Source of the DNA: Roseibium sediminis
GTDB lineage: Bacteria; Pseudomonadota; Alphaproteobacteria; Rhizobiales; Stappiaceae
NCBI RefSeq assembly: GCF_008711325.1
Contig: NZ_VXDB01000007.1
Location: 164,286-228,285, forward strand
Length of the DNA: 64,000 nt
Direction: 5' to 3'
A program made the translations under genes and the position numbers. This document shows positions 8,920 through 18,244 of this stretch, piece after piece (within the stretch, counting starts at the first letter, position 1; each line of letters opens with the position of its first letter). The notes below the pieces were generated by a model that made no database searches, was not told the origin of the DNA, and saw only the letters and a list, made by a program, of their open reading frames with translations.

Positions 8920-11712
8920 CTAGAAGTGAACCGACCGGCCGGAAGCCAGCTTGTCGCGCGGCGGGGCGAACTTGGTCAGGTCGATGCCTTCAACCGCCTG
9001 CTTGTACTCGTCGATATTCGGCGTGCGGCCGAGGATCGCAGAGAGAACCACGACCGGGGTCGAGGCCAACAGGGATTCGCCCTTCTTCTCGGCTGAATCT
9101 TCCACCACGCGGCCCTGGAACAGGCGTGTGGAGGTTGCCAGAACCGTATCGCCCTTGGCGGCCTTTTCCTGGTTGCCCATGCAAAGGTTACAGCCCGGAC
9201 GCTCCAGATAGAGAATGTTCTCGTACTCGGTACGGGCCTTGCTCTTCGGCGCGTTGTCGTCGAACTCAAAGCCGGAGTATTTCTGCAGAACGTCCCAGTC
9301 ACCCTCGGCCTTCAGCTCGTCGATGATGTTGTAGGTCGGAGCGGCAACGACCAGAGGAGCCTTGAACTCCACCTTGCCGTTGGTCTTTTCCAGGTTCTTC
9401 AACATCTGGGCAACGATTTTCATGTCGCCCTTGTGCACCATGCACGATCCGACGAAGCCCAGATCCACCTTTTTCTCGCCGCGATAGAACGAAACCGGGC
9501 GGATGGTGTCGTGGGTGTAGCGCTTGGAGACATCGGCGTTGTTGACGTCCGGATCAGCGATCATCGGCTCGTCGATCTCGTCGAGATCCACAACGACCTC
9601 GGCGAAATACTTGGCGTTTTCGTCCGGGGTCAGGGCCGGCTTCTCGCCGGAGCGGATTTCGGCAATGCGCTTGTCAGCCTTGTCGATCAGGCCCTGAAGA
9701 ACCTTGTTGGCATTGTCCATGCCCTTGTCGATCATCACCTGGATACGGCCCTTGGCCAATTCCAGCGAGCCGATCAGGGTCTCGTCATTGGAAATGCAGA
9801 TCGACGCCTTGGCCTTCATTTCCGCCGTCCAGTCGGTGAAGGTGAAGGCCTGATCGGCCAGCAACGTGCCGATGTGAACCTCGATCACGCGGCCCTGGAA
9901 GACGTTGTCGCCATGCTGCTTGAGCATCTGCGCCTGCGTGGCATGAACCACGTCGCGGAAATCCATGTAGTCCTTCATGGCACCCTTGAAGGTGACCTTG
10001 ACGGATTCCGGGATCGGCATGGTGGCTTCACCGGTGGCCAATGCCAGCGCCACGGTACCGGAGTCCGCACCAAAGGCAACGCCCTTCGACATACGGGTGT
10101 GACTGTCACCACCAATGATGATGTCCCAGTCATCCACGGTGATGTCGTTCAGCACCTTGTGAATGACGTCCGTCATGGAGTGATAGACGTTCTTCGGGTC
10201 ACGCGCGGTGATCAGGCCGAACTTGTTCATGAAGCTCATGAGCTTCGGGATGTTGGCCTGTGCCTTCAGGTCCCAGACCGATGCCGTGTGACAGCCGGAC
10301 TGGTAGGCCCCGTCAACCGTTGGGGAAATGACGGTGGCTGCCATCGCTTCCAGTTCCTGCGCGGTCATCAGACCTGTCGTGTCCTGCGACCCGACGATGT
10401 TGACCTTCACGCGCACATCGGAACCGGCATGAAGAACAGTGCCCTTGGCAACGCCTGCCGCATTGCGGTTGAAGATCTTTTCAACGGCAGTCAGGCCCTG
10501 CCCCGGATGGGAAACAACCTTGGACGGGGCAAACACGACCGGCATGTCGACGCCGAGGGTTTCAGCGGCAAATGTCTGCAGCTTCTTGCCGAAGACGATG
10601 GCATAGGAGCCACCGGCGCGCATGAACTCGACCTTCTGCGGTGTGAAGGACGAAGCCACATCGGCAAGCTCTTCGCTGCCGTCTTCGCTGAGCAGCTTCT
10701 TGGTCTTGGTGTTTACCTTGAAGACCGTTCCGGTTTCGACGGAGTATTTCTGCTCCAGAACCGGGCTGTCATCATTGTTCAGGATCGGCTTGCCATCCGC
10801 ATCCAGCTTCTTGACCCAGTTCTTCAGGTCAATGCCAATGCCGCCGGTCACGCCAACGGTGGTCAGAAAGATCGGCGAAATGCCGTTGGTGCCCGCAACA
10901 ACCGGGGCGATGTTGACGAACGGCACATAGGGGCTGGCCTTCTTGCCGGTCCAAAGCGCCACGTTGTTGACGCCGGACATGCGCGAGGACCCAACGCCCA
11001 TCGTGCCCTTTTCGGCAACCAGCATCACGCGCTTGTCCGGATGCTGCAGCTTCAGGGCCTCGATTTCCTTCTGTGCCGCTTCGGAAATCATGCACTTGCC
11101 ATGCAGTTCACGGTCGGACCGTGAGTGCGCCTGGTTGCCCGGCGACAACAGGTCGGTGGAAATGTCGCCTTCGGCAGCCACATAGCTGACGACCTTGATC
11201 TCTTCCTCGATCTGCGGGAGCTTTGTGAAGAATTCGGCCTTCGCGTAGCTTTCCAGGACATCCCGAGCCACTGCATTGCCAGCTGCAAAAGCGGCCTTGA
11301 GGCGATCGGTGTCTGCCTCATAGAGGAACACCTGGGTCTTGAGCACGTCACCGGCCTGCATGGCAATCGCGGCATCTTCGCCAAGGGCAAGATCCAGCAG
11401 AACCTCGATGGACGGGCCACCCTTCATATGGGACAGCAGTTCGAAGGCAAAATCCGGGGTGATTTCCGCGACAACAGACTGACCGAGGATGATCTCTTTC
11501 AGGAACTTCGCCTTTTCACCAGCCGCGCTCGTTGTGCCCGGCAGGGTGTTGTAGATGAAGAACTTCAGGGAGTCGGCGCGGTGCTCGTTCCCGGCGTCCT
11601 TGATCTGGGCAATGATCTCCGCCAGCAGGGCAGCATCATCGATCGGCTTCGGATGCAGGCCCTCGCCTTTGCGAGTCTCGATCTCTTTCAGATAGTCAGT
11701 GTACAAGCTCAT
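8920..11712 (-). CDS. acnB: Aconitate hydratase B (bifunctional aconitase / 2-methylisocitrate dehydratase)
   Basis: Protein of 930 residues, a little longer than E. coli AcnB (865). It interconverts citrate and isocitrate, and in this family also 2-methylaconitate and 2-methylisocitrate, using a [4Fe-4S] cluster. It starts with the AcnB-specific HEAT-like domain (YLKEIETRKGEGLHPKPIDD), then has GGDSHTRMSKGVAFGADSG. The cluster ligands are Cys in GSCMVHKGD and the pair in GCNLCMGNQ. Start is ATG 11712. It is transcribed away from acnA, and a strong terminator follows it. Carrying both aconitase types is not universal among alphaproteobacteria. Confidence 0.97.
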   Translation of the reverse strand: MSLYTDYLKEIETRKGEGLHPKPIDDAALLAEIIAQIKDAGNEHRADSLKFFIYNTLPGTTSAAGEKAKFLKEIILGQSVVAEITPDFAFELLSHMKGGPSIEVLLDLALGEDAAIAMQAGDVLKTQVFLYEADTDRLKAAFAAGNAVARDVLESYAKAEFFTKLPQIEEEIKVVSYVAAEGDISTDLLSPGNQAHSRSDRELHGKCMISEAAQKEIEALKLQHPDKRVMLVAEKGTMGVGSSRMSGVNNVALWTGKKASPYVPFVNIAPVVAGTNGISPIFLTTVGVTGGIGIDLKNWVKKLDADGKPILNNDDSPVLEQKYSVETGTVFKVNTKTKKLLSEDGSEELADVASSFTPQKVEFMRAGGSYAIVFGKKLQTFAAETLGVDMPVVFAPSKVVSHPGQGLTAVEKIFNRNAAGVAKGTVLHAGSDVRVKVNIVGSQDTTGLMTAQELEAMAATVISPTVDGAYQSGCHTASVWDLKAQANIPKLMSFMNKFGLITARDPKNVYHSMTDVIHKVLNDITVDDWDIIIGGDSHTRMSKGVAFGADSGTVALALATGEATMPIPESVKVTFKGAMKDYMDFRDVVHATQAQMLKQHGDNVFQGRVIEVHIGTLLADQAFTFTDWTAEMKAKASICISNDETLIGSLELAKGRIQVMIDKGMDNANKVLQGLIDKADKRIAEIRSGEKPALTPDENAKYFAEVVVDLDEIDEPMIADPDVNNADVSKRYTHDTIRPVSFYRGEKKVDLGFVGSCMVHKGDMKIVAQMLKNLEKTNGKVEFKAPLVVAAPTYNIIDELKAEGDWDVLQKYSGFEFDDNAPKSKARTEYENILYLERPGCNLCMGNQEKAAKGDTVLATSTRLFQGRVVEDSAEKKGESLLASTPVVVLSAILGRTPNIDEYKQAVEGIDLTKFAPPRDKLASGRSVHF

Positions 11713-11810
11713 GATGATCTGGCGTCCTGATGTTGGGTTGGGCGTGACGTCCGGATCGCTGTCAGGGTCTGGCGGGCCGGAAGTCAGCTGGCTGCGCGCG
11801 TTTTAGAACA

Positions 11811-11826
11811 GTATACAACTGTATGC
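11811..11826. promoter_or_regulatory. Imperfect palindrome in the acnB-acnA intergenic region
   Basis: GTATAC-AACT-GTATGC is an inverted repeat with one mismatch, about 100 bases upstream of the acnB start. It resembles GntR-type operators in form. No regulator can be named. The rest of the 480-bp gap (11713-12192) must hold the divergent acnB and acnA promoters, but I saw no convincing -35/-10 pair or iron-control box. Confidence 0.3.
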
Positions 11827-12192
11827 AATATCTCTGTGACCATTTTGATCGGCGTTTTTCGCCGATGGCCGCTCACAGGGGTTGTACCCCGCCTGCCCTT
11901 GGGAAAACAAACCCAAATAGATGAATAAACCGTCACACCCACAGCCACAAACAGGGAAAAGCATTACGGGAAATTGACCCCGCACCGCCCACTCCCTACC
12001 TAGAGGCATGGACCGAACTGCTGTATGACCATCGAGGCAGCATTAAAGCGTTGCCTGGCACACAAGAGCCAACTGTTCAAACGCAGCGCCGCATGTTTTT
12101 GCACCTTCCCCGGTGCACCAGAGATTTTGAAGACCCAGGCAATCGGCATTGCAAGATGCCGACCCCCAAGGAACCCGCAGGAGATCACCCCC

Positions 12193-14868
12193 GTGACCCA
12201 GTCTCTCGACAGCTTCAAGTGCAAGAAAACTCTCACCGTCGGTGACAAGACCTATACCTATTTCTCCATTCCGGAAGCTGAGAAGAACGGTCTTGAGGGC
12301 GTCTCCAAACTCCCGTTTTCACTGAAAGTCGTGCTGGAAAACCTGCTGCGTTTTGAAGACGGGCGCACAGTTAAACGCGAAGACATCGTTGCCTGCGCCG
12401 AGTGGCTGAAGACACGGACCTCAACTCACGAGATCGCCTATCGTCCTGCCCGCGTGTTGATGCAGGACTTCACCGGCGTTCCCGCTGTTGTCGATCTGGC
12501 CGCGATGCGCGATGCAGCCGTGAAACTCGGCGGTGATCCGAAAAAGGTGAACCCGTTGGTTCCTGTCGACCTCGTCATCGACCACTCGGTGATGATCGAC
12601 TATTTCGGCACGCAGGACGCGTTCAAGAAGAACGTTGATCTGGAGTACGAGCGCAATCAGGAGCGTTACGAGTTCCTGCGCTGGGGCCAATCGGCTTTTG
12701 ACAATTTCCGCGCCGTGCCACCGGGCACAGGCATCTGCCATCAGGTGAACCTCGAATACCTCGCCCAGACAGTGTGGACGAAGGACGAAAACGGCGAAAC
12801 CGTTGCCTATCCGGACACGCTGGTCGGCACCGACAGTCACACCACCATGGTCAACGGCCTTGCGGTTCTGGGCTGGGGCGTGGGCGGCATCGAGGCGGAA
12901 GCCGCCATGCTCGGCCAGCCGATCTCCATGCTGATCCCCGAAGTCATCGGCTTCAAGCTGACGGGCAAACTGAACGAAGGCATTACCGCGACCGACCTTG
13001 TGCTGCGCGTTGTTGAAATGCTGCGCAAGAAGGGTGTTGTTGGAAAGTTCGTCGAGTTCTACGGACCCGGCCTCGACAATCTCAGCCTTGAAGACGCAGC
13101 CACCATCGCCAACATGGCCCCCGAATATGGCGCGACCTGCGGCTTCTTCCCCGTTGACAGCGACACATTGAAATATCTGCAGGCCACCGGCCGTGACACG
13201 GCTCGTGTTGCCCTTGTCGAAGCCTATGCCAAGGCGCAGGGCATGTACCGCGCAGGTGGCGAGGAACCGGAATTTACCGACACGCTGGAACTCGACATCT
13301 CCACCGTCGTTCCGTCCATTTCCGGCCCCAAGCGCCCGCAAGACCGCATCAATCTGGCCGATGCGGCCACAGGTTTCGCCAAGACCATGGAAACCGAGTT
13401 CAAGAAGGCGGGTGAACTTGCAAAGCGGGTCTCTGTTGACGGCAAGGACCATGATCTGGGCAATGGCGATGTGGTGATTGCCGCGATTACCTCCTGCACC
13501 AACACCTCCAACCCGTCGGTTCTGATCGGTGCAGGCCTTCTTGCCCGCAACGCGCTGGCCAAGGGCCTGTCCGTCAAGCCGTGGGTCAAAACCTCACTGG
13601 CTCCAGGCTCGCAGGTCGTCACCGATTATCTGAAAAAGGCGGGCGTTCAGGACGATCTCGACGCGCTCGGCTTCACGTTGGCAGGCTATGGCTGCACCAC
13701 CTGCATCGGCAATTCCGGTCCGCTCGACCCGGCAATTTCAAAAGCGATCAACGACAACGATCTGATCGCCTGCTCTGTCCTGTCAGGCAACCGGAATTTC
13801 GAGGGCCGCGTCAATCCGGACGTGCGCGCCAATTACCTCGCCTCTCCGCCGCTGGTCGTCGCCTATGCGCTCGCCGGAAACCTCAACATCAACATTGCCA
13901 AGGACGCACTTGGAACGGACAGGGATGGCAATCCCGTCTATCTGAAAGACATCTGGCCAACCACTGAAGAAATAACCGGCCTCATCCGTTCCTCCATCAC
14001 AGAGGAAATGTTCCGCTCGCGTTATGGCGACGTCTTCAAGGGCGACGAAAAATGGCAACAGATCAAGGTTGAAGGCGGCCTGACCTACAATTGGCCGGTC
14101 TCGTCAACTTACGTTCAGAACCCGCCCTATTTCGAGGGCATGACCATGGAGCCGAAACCGCTCACCGACATTGAAAATGCTGCGGTCATGGGCCTGTTTC
14201 TGGACAGCATCACCACCGACCACATTTCCCCGGCAGGCAACATCAAGGCCGACAGTCCGGCTGGCACCTATCTTGCCGAACATCAGGTGGCGCAAAAGGA
14301 CTTCAACTCCTACGGCGCGCGGCGCGGCAACCATCAGGTCATGATGCGCGGCACCTTCGCCAATATCCGCATCAAAAACCAGATGGTTCCGGGCGTTGAA
14401 GGCGGCGTCACCATGAAGGACGGCGAAAAGAAATGGATCCATGACGCCTGCATGGAGTATCAGGCCGCAGGCACGCCGCTGGTCGTCTTTGCCGGCAAGG
14501 AATACGGCACCGGTTCCTCGCGCGACTGGGCGGCCAAGGGCACGAAGCTTCTGGGCGTGCGTGCCGTCATCGCCCAGTCCTTTGAACGCATCCACCGCTC
14601 CAACCTCGTCGGTATGGGCGTCATCCCGCTCACCTTCAAGGACGGCGAAAGCTGGCAGTCCCACGGCATCGAGGGCACCGAACGCGTCACCATCAAGGGC
14701 ATTGCCGACATCCAGCCGCGCCAGATGATGAATGTCGAGGTCACCTATGCGGACGGTTCAACCAAGGTCATCGAATGCCTCTGCCGCGTCGATACCGAAG
14801 ACGAACTGGAATACATCAAAGCCGGCGGCATCCTGCACTATGTTCTCAGGAACCTCGTGGCCGGGTGA
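12193..14868 (+). CDS. acnA: Aconitate hydratase A
   Basis: TCA-cycle aconitase of 891 residues, the same length as E. coli AcnA. The start is GTG 12193, preceded by AGGAG; an upstream frame to 12025 exists but would add 56 unrelated residues. With this start the three cluster cysteines fall at 435 (SCTNTSN), 501 and 504 (GCTTCIG), exactly the E. coli numbering, which strongly supports it. Substrate motifs such as [13 protein letters not shown] and [15 protein letters not shown] are intact. A terminator follows. An 82-bp copy of its 3' end lies downstream at 17194-17275. Confidence 0.98.
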   Translation: MTQSLDSFKCKKTLTVGDKTYTYFSIPEAEKNGLEGVSKLPFSLKVVLENLLRFEDGRTVKREDIVACAEWLKTRTSTHEIAYRPARVLMQDFTGVPAVVDLAAMRDAAVKLGGDPKKVNPLVPVDLVIDHSVMIDYFGTQDAFKKNVDLEYERNQERYEFLRWGQSAFDNFRAVPPGTGICHQVNLEYLAQTVWTKDENGETVAYPDTLVGTDSHTTMVNGLAVLGWGVGGIEAEAAMLGQPISMLIPEVIGFKLTGKLNEGITATDLVLRVVEMLRKKGVVGKFVEFYGPGLDNLSLEDAATIANMAPEYGATCGFFPVDSDTLKYLQATGRDTARVALVEAYAKAQGMYRAGGEEPEFTDTLELDISTVVPSISGPKRPQDRINLADAATGFAKTMETEFKKAGELAKRVSVDGKDHDLGNGDVVIAAITSCTNTSNPSVLIGAGLLARNALAKGLSVKPWVKTSLAPGSQVVTDYLKKAGVQDDLDALGFTLAGYGCTTCIGNSGPLDPAISKAINDNDLIACSVLSGNRNFEGRVNPDVRANYLASPPLVVAYALAGNLNINIAKDALGTDRDGNPVYLKDIWPTTEEITGLIRSSITEEMFRSRYGDVFKGDEKWQQIKVEGGLTYNWPVSSTYVQNPPYFEGMTMEPKPLTDIENAAVMGLFLDSITTDHISPAGNIKADSPAGTYLAEHQVAQKDFNSYGARRGNHQVMMRGTFANIRIKNQMVPGVEGGVTMKDGEKKWIHDACMEYQAAGTPLVVFAGKEYGTGSSRDWAAKGTKLLGVRAVIAQSFERIHRSNLVGMGVIPLTFKDGESWQSHGIEGTERVTIKGIADIQPRQMMNVEVTYADGSTKVIECLCRVDTEDELEYIKAGGILHYVLRNLVAG

Positions 14869-14898
14869 GGTTTTCTGAAAGTTTCGGAAGAACAAGAG

Positions 14899-14924
14899 CG
14901 GGTGCCGAAAGGCGCCCGTTTTTT
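14899..14924 (+). terminator. Rho-independent terminator of acnA
   Basis: CGGGTGCC and GGCGCCCG pair (one G-T) around a GAAA tetraloop, followed by six T, 31 bases after the acnA stop. Confidence 0.92.
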
Positions 14925-14955
14925 GTTCGTTCGGCAAATCACTCGCTCCGCACGC

Positions 14956-14979
14956 CATTCCCGACTTGATCGGGAATCC
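14956..14979. repeat. REP-like palindrome, diverged single copy
   Basis: TTCCCGA-CTTGA-TCGGGAA is a 7-bp perfect inverted repeat followed by TCC. It is related to the GTCATCCCCGGCTTGACCGGGGATCC family clustered at 17.4-18.2 kb. It lies between acnA and the autotransporter gene. Confidence 0.7.
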
Positions 14980-15122
14980 CCCGCAATGCTCCCATTTCAG
15001 CCCCGAATGCAGACGCCAAAAAGCGAAAATGCGACCACACGTCCGGGCTTATTGACTCTACGTCAGTTTACGGACCAACCTCCTTCTTACGTAAAGGTCA
15101 CGCCCACGAAGGGATTACGGGC

Positions 15123-17156
15123 ATGGCGGACAAGAAGAACAAAAGTTCAACGGGATGGGGTGGAATGCGTAAAAAGTTGGGAGCAGGTCGTCGGTTCGGG
15201 CGACTGCAGAAGGCTGTCTTGCTGGCCGGAACAGTATTGGCAGCAGCAGGCGGAACCGCGGCACAGGCAGAACAGGCCGTTGGCCGGATCTTTGTGGTCG
15301 GGGATAGCCTGAGTGACGGCGGCACCTACACACAGGCTGCCATTGCCGCATCCGGAGGGGTATTTCCCTCTACCACGAATTATCGCTTCACCGCCAATGC
15401 CGCCGACGGCTCCGCGCTGACCTATGCGGAATATCTGGCCAAGTCCTTCGGCTTCACCATCTCCAACAACGCCTACTCGGTTCCCGGACTGCCACAGCAA
15501 ATTCTTGGCGGAACGAATTATGCCGAAGGCGGTTCACGGGTGGCCGAACTCGGCGCGACCTATAATCCCACCAACGGCATCACCACCACGCCGATCCTGA
15601 CCCAGATCGACCGGATGCTGGCCAGCACCAGCTCGTTTGCAGAAAATGATCTGGTCATGCTCTGGGGCGGGGCAAACGACCTCCTGACCCAGGCAACGCT
15701 GGTCAGCGGCGGGACGATTACCCCGGACGCAGCAGCAGCAAACATGGCAACCGCAGCCACCCAGCTGAAGGCGGGGATTGATCGCCTGACAGCAGCTGGC
15801 GCAAAGAACATCATCGTGCTGACCATTCCCGATGTGACGGCAACGCCCTATGGCGCCTCGCTTGGTGGCGCCAGCTCTTCCGCAGGCCTGCTGCTGCGCT
15901 CCCTGCAGTCAGCCTTCAACACCACGCTCTCCAGCGGATTGTCATCCAGCCGGGCGATTGTGTTCGATTCCTCCCGCCTTCTCGGGGCAATCATCGCCAA
16001 CCCGACCGCCTATGGCTTCAATGCCCCGAACGCGGCGACCGCCAAGGCCTGCACCGGGTCCAGCCTGACCTGCCTTCAAGGCGTCAACACGGTCGGCGAT
16101 ACCAGCCAGTACATCTTTGCCGACGACATCCACCCAACAGCCACCGCTCACCAGATCCTCTCGCAGGCGCTGATGGGCACGATCACGGCTGCCTATCAAA
16201 ATGCTGCTATGGCCCTTTCGACGCAGGCAACCATCCGCCAGCACCGCAGCTTCATGGAAAACCGGCTGAACAGCACTGCGTTCTTCGAGCAAAACAGCGA
16301 AGGCGCGCTGGAACGTCGTCAGGAAGGCTCTTACCGGGTCTATGGAACAACCCGGCTGAGCTACCAAAACTATTCGTCCGATAATCTGGCGCCTGATGTC
16401 ACCGGTCCGTCCGAAGAAGTTCAGGCCGGTGTCGATGTCATGCTGACCAACAGCACGCTGGTTGGGGCGTCGGTCGGCTCCGGCGGCAGCCAGAAGGAAT
16501 TCGATAGCGGCCATGGCGAGTTCGACAGCTGGACCTTCTCCGGCGCAGTTTATGGCGTCCAGTCTCTGACCGACACGATCTACCTGTCGGTTGCCGGCGG
16601 CGCGAACCTGACCGATTATCGGGAAATCACCCGCGAGTTCAATCTTGGCCCCCGGGCCGAGAAATTCACCGGCAGCACGGAAGGCTATGGCTATTTCTTC
16701 CGGGCTGGCATTGGCGCGAATGTGCCTGTGACCACCGAAATTTCCGTTCTGCCGTCGCTGGCGTTCACCACGGAACAGCTGACGGTTGAAGGTTATGCGG
16801 AAAAGACCGGTGCGGCGAGCCTTGCCTTTGGCGACACAGACTACACGTCCAATCGCATCAGCGCCGGATTTGGCGTCGCATTCGCGCCAAAGTCGCTGCC
16901 GGATTGGTCCTTCCTCGCCTCGGCGACGCTGGAGCATGACTTCAACACGGATGATCTGGAAATCGGCCTCGGCTCATCGGCCAGCAGCCTTGGCATCTGG
17001 GAAGTGGAACGCCCGATCCAGACCTGGGGCACACTGGGCCTTTCCGCGTCCCGCACAACCGGCAAGGGCATCCTCTCGCTGGCGGCCAACACCACGATCA
17101 ACAGCAACGGCTTTGAAGGCATCGCCGCCGAAGCCTCGTTCAAGCTGCCGTTCTGA
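15123..17156 (+). CDS. Autotransporter with GDSL esterase/lipase passenger domain
   Basis: Outer membrane protein of 677 residues, organised like EstA. Residues 1-49 form a long basic leader plus hydrophobic signal segment ending in AQA. The passenger is a GDSL hydrolase: VVGDSLSDGG with Ser at about 62, GGANDLL in block III, and DDIHPTATAH with the catalytic Asp and His. From about residue 410 the sequence is an alternating amphipathic beta-barrel ending in FKLPF, with the terminal Phe expected for BAM recognition. It probably displays an esterase on the cell surface. An internal ATG (15165) with GGGG upstream is a possible start. It lies between acnA and a remnant of acnA, suggesting insertion. 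Confidence 0.92.
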   Translation: MADKKNKSSTGWGGMRKKLGAGRRFGRLQKAVLLAGTVLAAAGGTAAQAEQAVGRIFVVGDSLSDGGTYTQAAIAASGGVFPSTTNYRFTANAADGSALTYAEYLAKSFGFTISNNAYSVPGLPQQILGGTNYAEGGSRVAELGATYNPTNGITTTPILTQIDRMLASTSSFAENDLVMLWGGANDLLTQATLVSGGTITPDAAAANMATAATQLKAGIDRLTAAGAKNIIVLTIPDVTATPYGASLGGASSSAGLLLRSLQSAFNTTLSSGLSSSRAIVFDSSRLLGAIIANPTAYGFNAPNAATAKACTGSSLTCLQGVNTVGDTSQYIFADDIHPTATAHQILSQALMGTITAAYQNAAMALSTQATIRQHRSFMENRLNSTAFFEQNSEGALERRQEGSYRVYGTTRLSYQNYSSDNLAPDVTGPSEEVQAGVDVMLTNSTLVGASVGSGGSQKEFDSGHGEFDSWTFSGAVYGVQSLTDTIYLSVAGGANLTDYREITREFNLGPRAEKFTGSTEGYGYFFRAGIGANVPVTTEISVLPSLAFTTEQLTVEGYAEKTGAASLAFGDTDYTSNRISAGFGVAFAPKSLPDWSFLASATLEHDFNTDDLEIGLGSSASSLGIWEVERPIQTWGTLGLSASRTTGKGILSLAANTTINSNGFEGIAAEASFKLPF

Positions 17157-17168
17157 AGAAGTACCCAG

Positions 17169-17193
17169 AAGGGTCGGCTTATCGCCGACCCTT
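17169..17193 (+). terminator. Hairpin after the autotransporter gene
   Basis: AAGGGTCGGC-TTATC-GCCGACCCTT is a perfect 10-bp stem 12 bases after the stop. The T run is short, so termination strength is uncertain. The acnA remnant begins at the next base. Confidence 0.65.
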
Positions 17194-17275
17194 GCGGACG
17201 GCTCGAGCAAAACCATCAAATGCCTCTGCCGCACCGATACCGAGGTCGAACTGGAATACATAAAAGCCGGCGGCA
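17194..17275 (+). pseudogene. Remnant of an aconitase A 3' end
   Basis: These 82 bases align without gaps to acnA 14749-14830, with about 12 mismatches by eye. The reading frame is conserved and encodes [19 protein letters not shown], against [19 protein letters not shown] in AcnA. The alignment stops abruptly at both ends: on the left at the autotransporter terminator, on the right at half of a composite palindromic repeat. No start or other part of an aconitase is present, so it cannot be functional. It is best read as the scar of a duplication or of homologous integration next to acnA. Confidence 0.85.
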
Positions 17276-17312
17276 CACTCCCTGCCCTATCCCAAGCTTA
17301 ACGTTTTCAATA

Positions 17313-17338
17313 GACCCCGGCTCGGGGGCCGGGGTGAC
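17313..17338. repeat. Composite palindromic element, right half only
   Basis: GACCCCGGCTCGGGGGCCGGGGTGAC is a GC-rich hairpin identical or nearly identical to those at 17526-17552 and 18218-18244. The preceding bases (TTTTCAATA) also match the inner part of the full elements. The left half is missing, replaced by the acnA remnant. Confidence 0.8.
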
Positions 17339-17412
17339 TGTATGGGGGAGTGGGAAGGCAGTGCTCCACTTCAATTCCCGGACAAAGCACACCACCAACC
17401 ACACGCACTGAG

Positions 17413-17552
17413 CGTCATCCCCGGCTTGACCGGGGATCCAATATGCCCGTCCGCATGGCACAAGCGCCTGAATAGACATCCCGGCGGCAAACTCCGTGCC
17501 CCACCTCACGCCGAACGGTTTCAATGGACCCCGGCTCGGAGGCCGGGGTGAC
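17413..17552. repeat. Composite palindromic element A, complete
   Basis: Begins with the palindrome GTCATCCCCGGCTTGACCGG plus GGATCC and ends with GACCCCGGCTCGGAGGCCGG plus GGTGAC. About 85 bp lie between, starting AATATGCCCGTCCGCATGGC. The 18102-18244 element has the same order, length and middle sequence. No transposase is encoded, so this resembles a MITE-like or REP-pair unit. Confidence 0.8.
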
Positions 17553-17626
17553 GGTATGGGGGAGCGGCAAGGCAGTGCTCCACTTCGTTTCCGGACAAAG
17601 CGTACCACCGACCACTTGCTCTGCTT

Positions 17627-17653
17627 GTCATCCCCGGCTTGACCGGGGATCCA
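17627..17653. repeat. REP-like palindrome, left-half type
   Basis: GTCATCCCCGGCTTGACCGG followed by GGATCC, an isolated left-half palindrome 21 bases before the GIY-YIG gene. Together with 17996-18022 it flanks that gene. Confidence 0.8.
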
Positions 17654-17673
17654 TTGCCACTAACAGTGGAATT

Positions 17674-17961
17674 ATGGCGTATTACATTTACATTCTCGCC
17701 AGCCGCCAGCGTGGTACGCTGTATGTCGGCGTGACCAATGATCTGGCGCGGCGTGTGCACGAGCATCGAGAGAAGCAGGCTGACGGCTTCACTCGACAAC
17801 ATGGCGTAACGAGGCTTGTTTATTACGAAACATTCGGCAGTCCTGAAGAGGCCATTGCGCGCGAGAAACGTCTGAAACGCTGGAACCGCGCCTGGAAAAT
17901 ACAGGCCATTGAAGCATTCAATCCGGACTGGGAAGACCTCTACGAAGACCTGAACAGATAG
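17674..17961 (+). CDS. Small GIY-YIG nuclease-domain protein
   Basis: Protein of 95 residues made only of a GIY-YIG endonuclease domain of the YhbQ/UPF0213 type. The hallmark YYIYIL (3-8) and LYVGVTNDLARR (about 15-26, with YVG in place of YIG and the catalytic Arg) are followed by HGVTRLVYYE and the conserved acidic EEAIAREKRLKRWNRAWK. ATG 17674 was chosen because the family begins with this Tyr-rich strand. An earlier in-frame start at 17524 would place repeat DNA in the protein. The gene is bracketed by REP-like palindromes at 17627-17653 and 17996-18022. It may be a housekeeping nuclease or a component of a small repeat-associated element. Confidence 0.85.
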   Translation: MAYYIYILASRQRGTLYVGVTNDLARRVHEHREKQADGFTRQHGVTRLVYYETFGSPEEAIAREKRLKRWNRAWKIQAIEAFNPDWEDLYEDLNR

Positions 17962-17995
17962 ATCGTATTTGGGTCGTAAGGTCTCTGGAATTCAA

Positions 17996-18022
17996 TGGAT
18001 CCCCGACCAAGTCGGGGATGAC
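17996..18022. repeat. REP-like palindrome, left-half type, inverted
   Basis: TGGATCCCCGACCAAGTCGG followed by GGATGAC is the inverse orientation of the 17627 copy. It lies 34 bases after the GIY-YIG stop, giving the gene inverted flanking palindromes. Confidence 0.8.
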
Positions 18023-18101
18023 AATTTGAGTGTACCGAAAGAACGTGCTCGGACACTCGATAGAGCAGGTTTCAGTTAAATTTTTGCGACAAGTTCAAAC
18101 C

Positions 18102-18244
18102 GTCATCCCCGCCTGCGAGCGGGGATCCAATATGGCCGTCCGCATGGCACAAGCGCCCGGTCAGTCACCTGTCCCGCGGCAAGCGACCTCCCCCATCCCA
18201 CGTTCAGCGGTTTCAATAGACCCCGGCTCGGGGGCCGGGGTGAC
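18102..18244. repeat. Composite palindromic element B, complete
   Basis: Left palindrome GTCATCCCCGCCTGCGAGCG, then CAATATGGCCGTCCGCATGG and about 70 bp more, then GACCCCGGCTCGGGGGCCGG plus GGTGAC. It has the same structure and near-identical length as element A at 17413-17552. Confidence 0.8.

Noticed and set aside
9433..11124. 563-codon plus-strand frame opposite acnB
   Set aside because: Antisense shadow of a well-conserved gene in high-GC DNA; no family features and no ribosome site.
17313..18244. CRISPR array
   Set aside because: Repeats are palindromic, differently spaced and of two types; no regular spacers and no cas genes.
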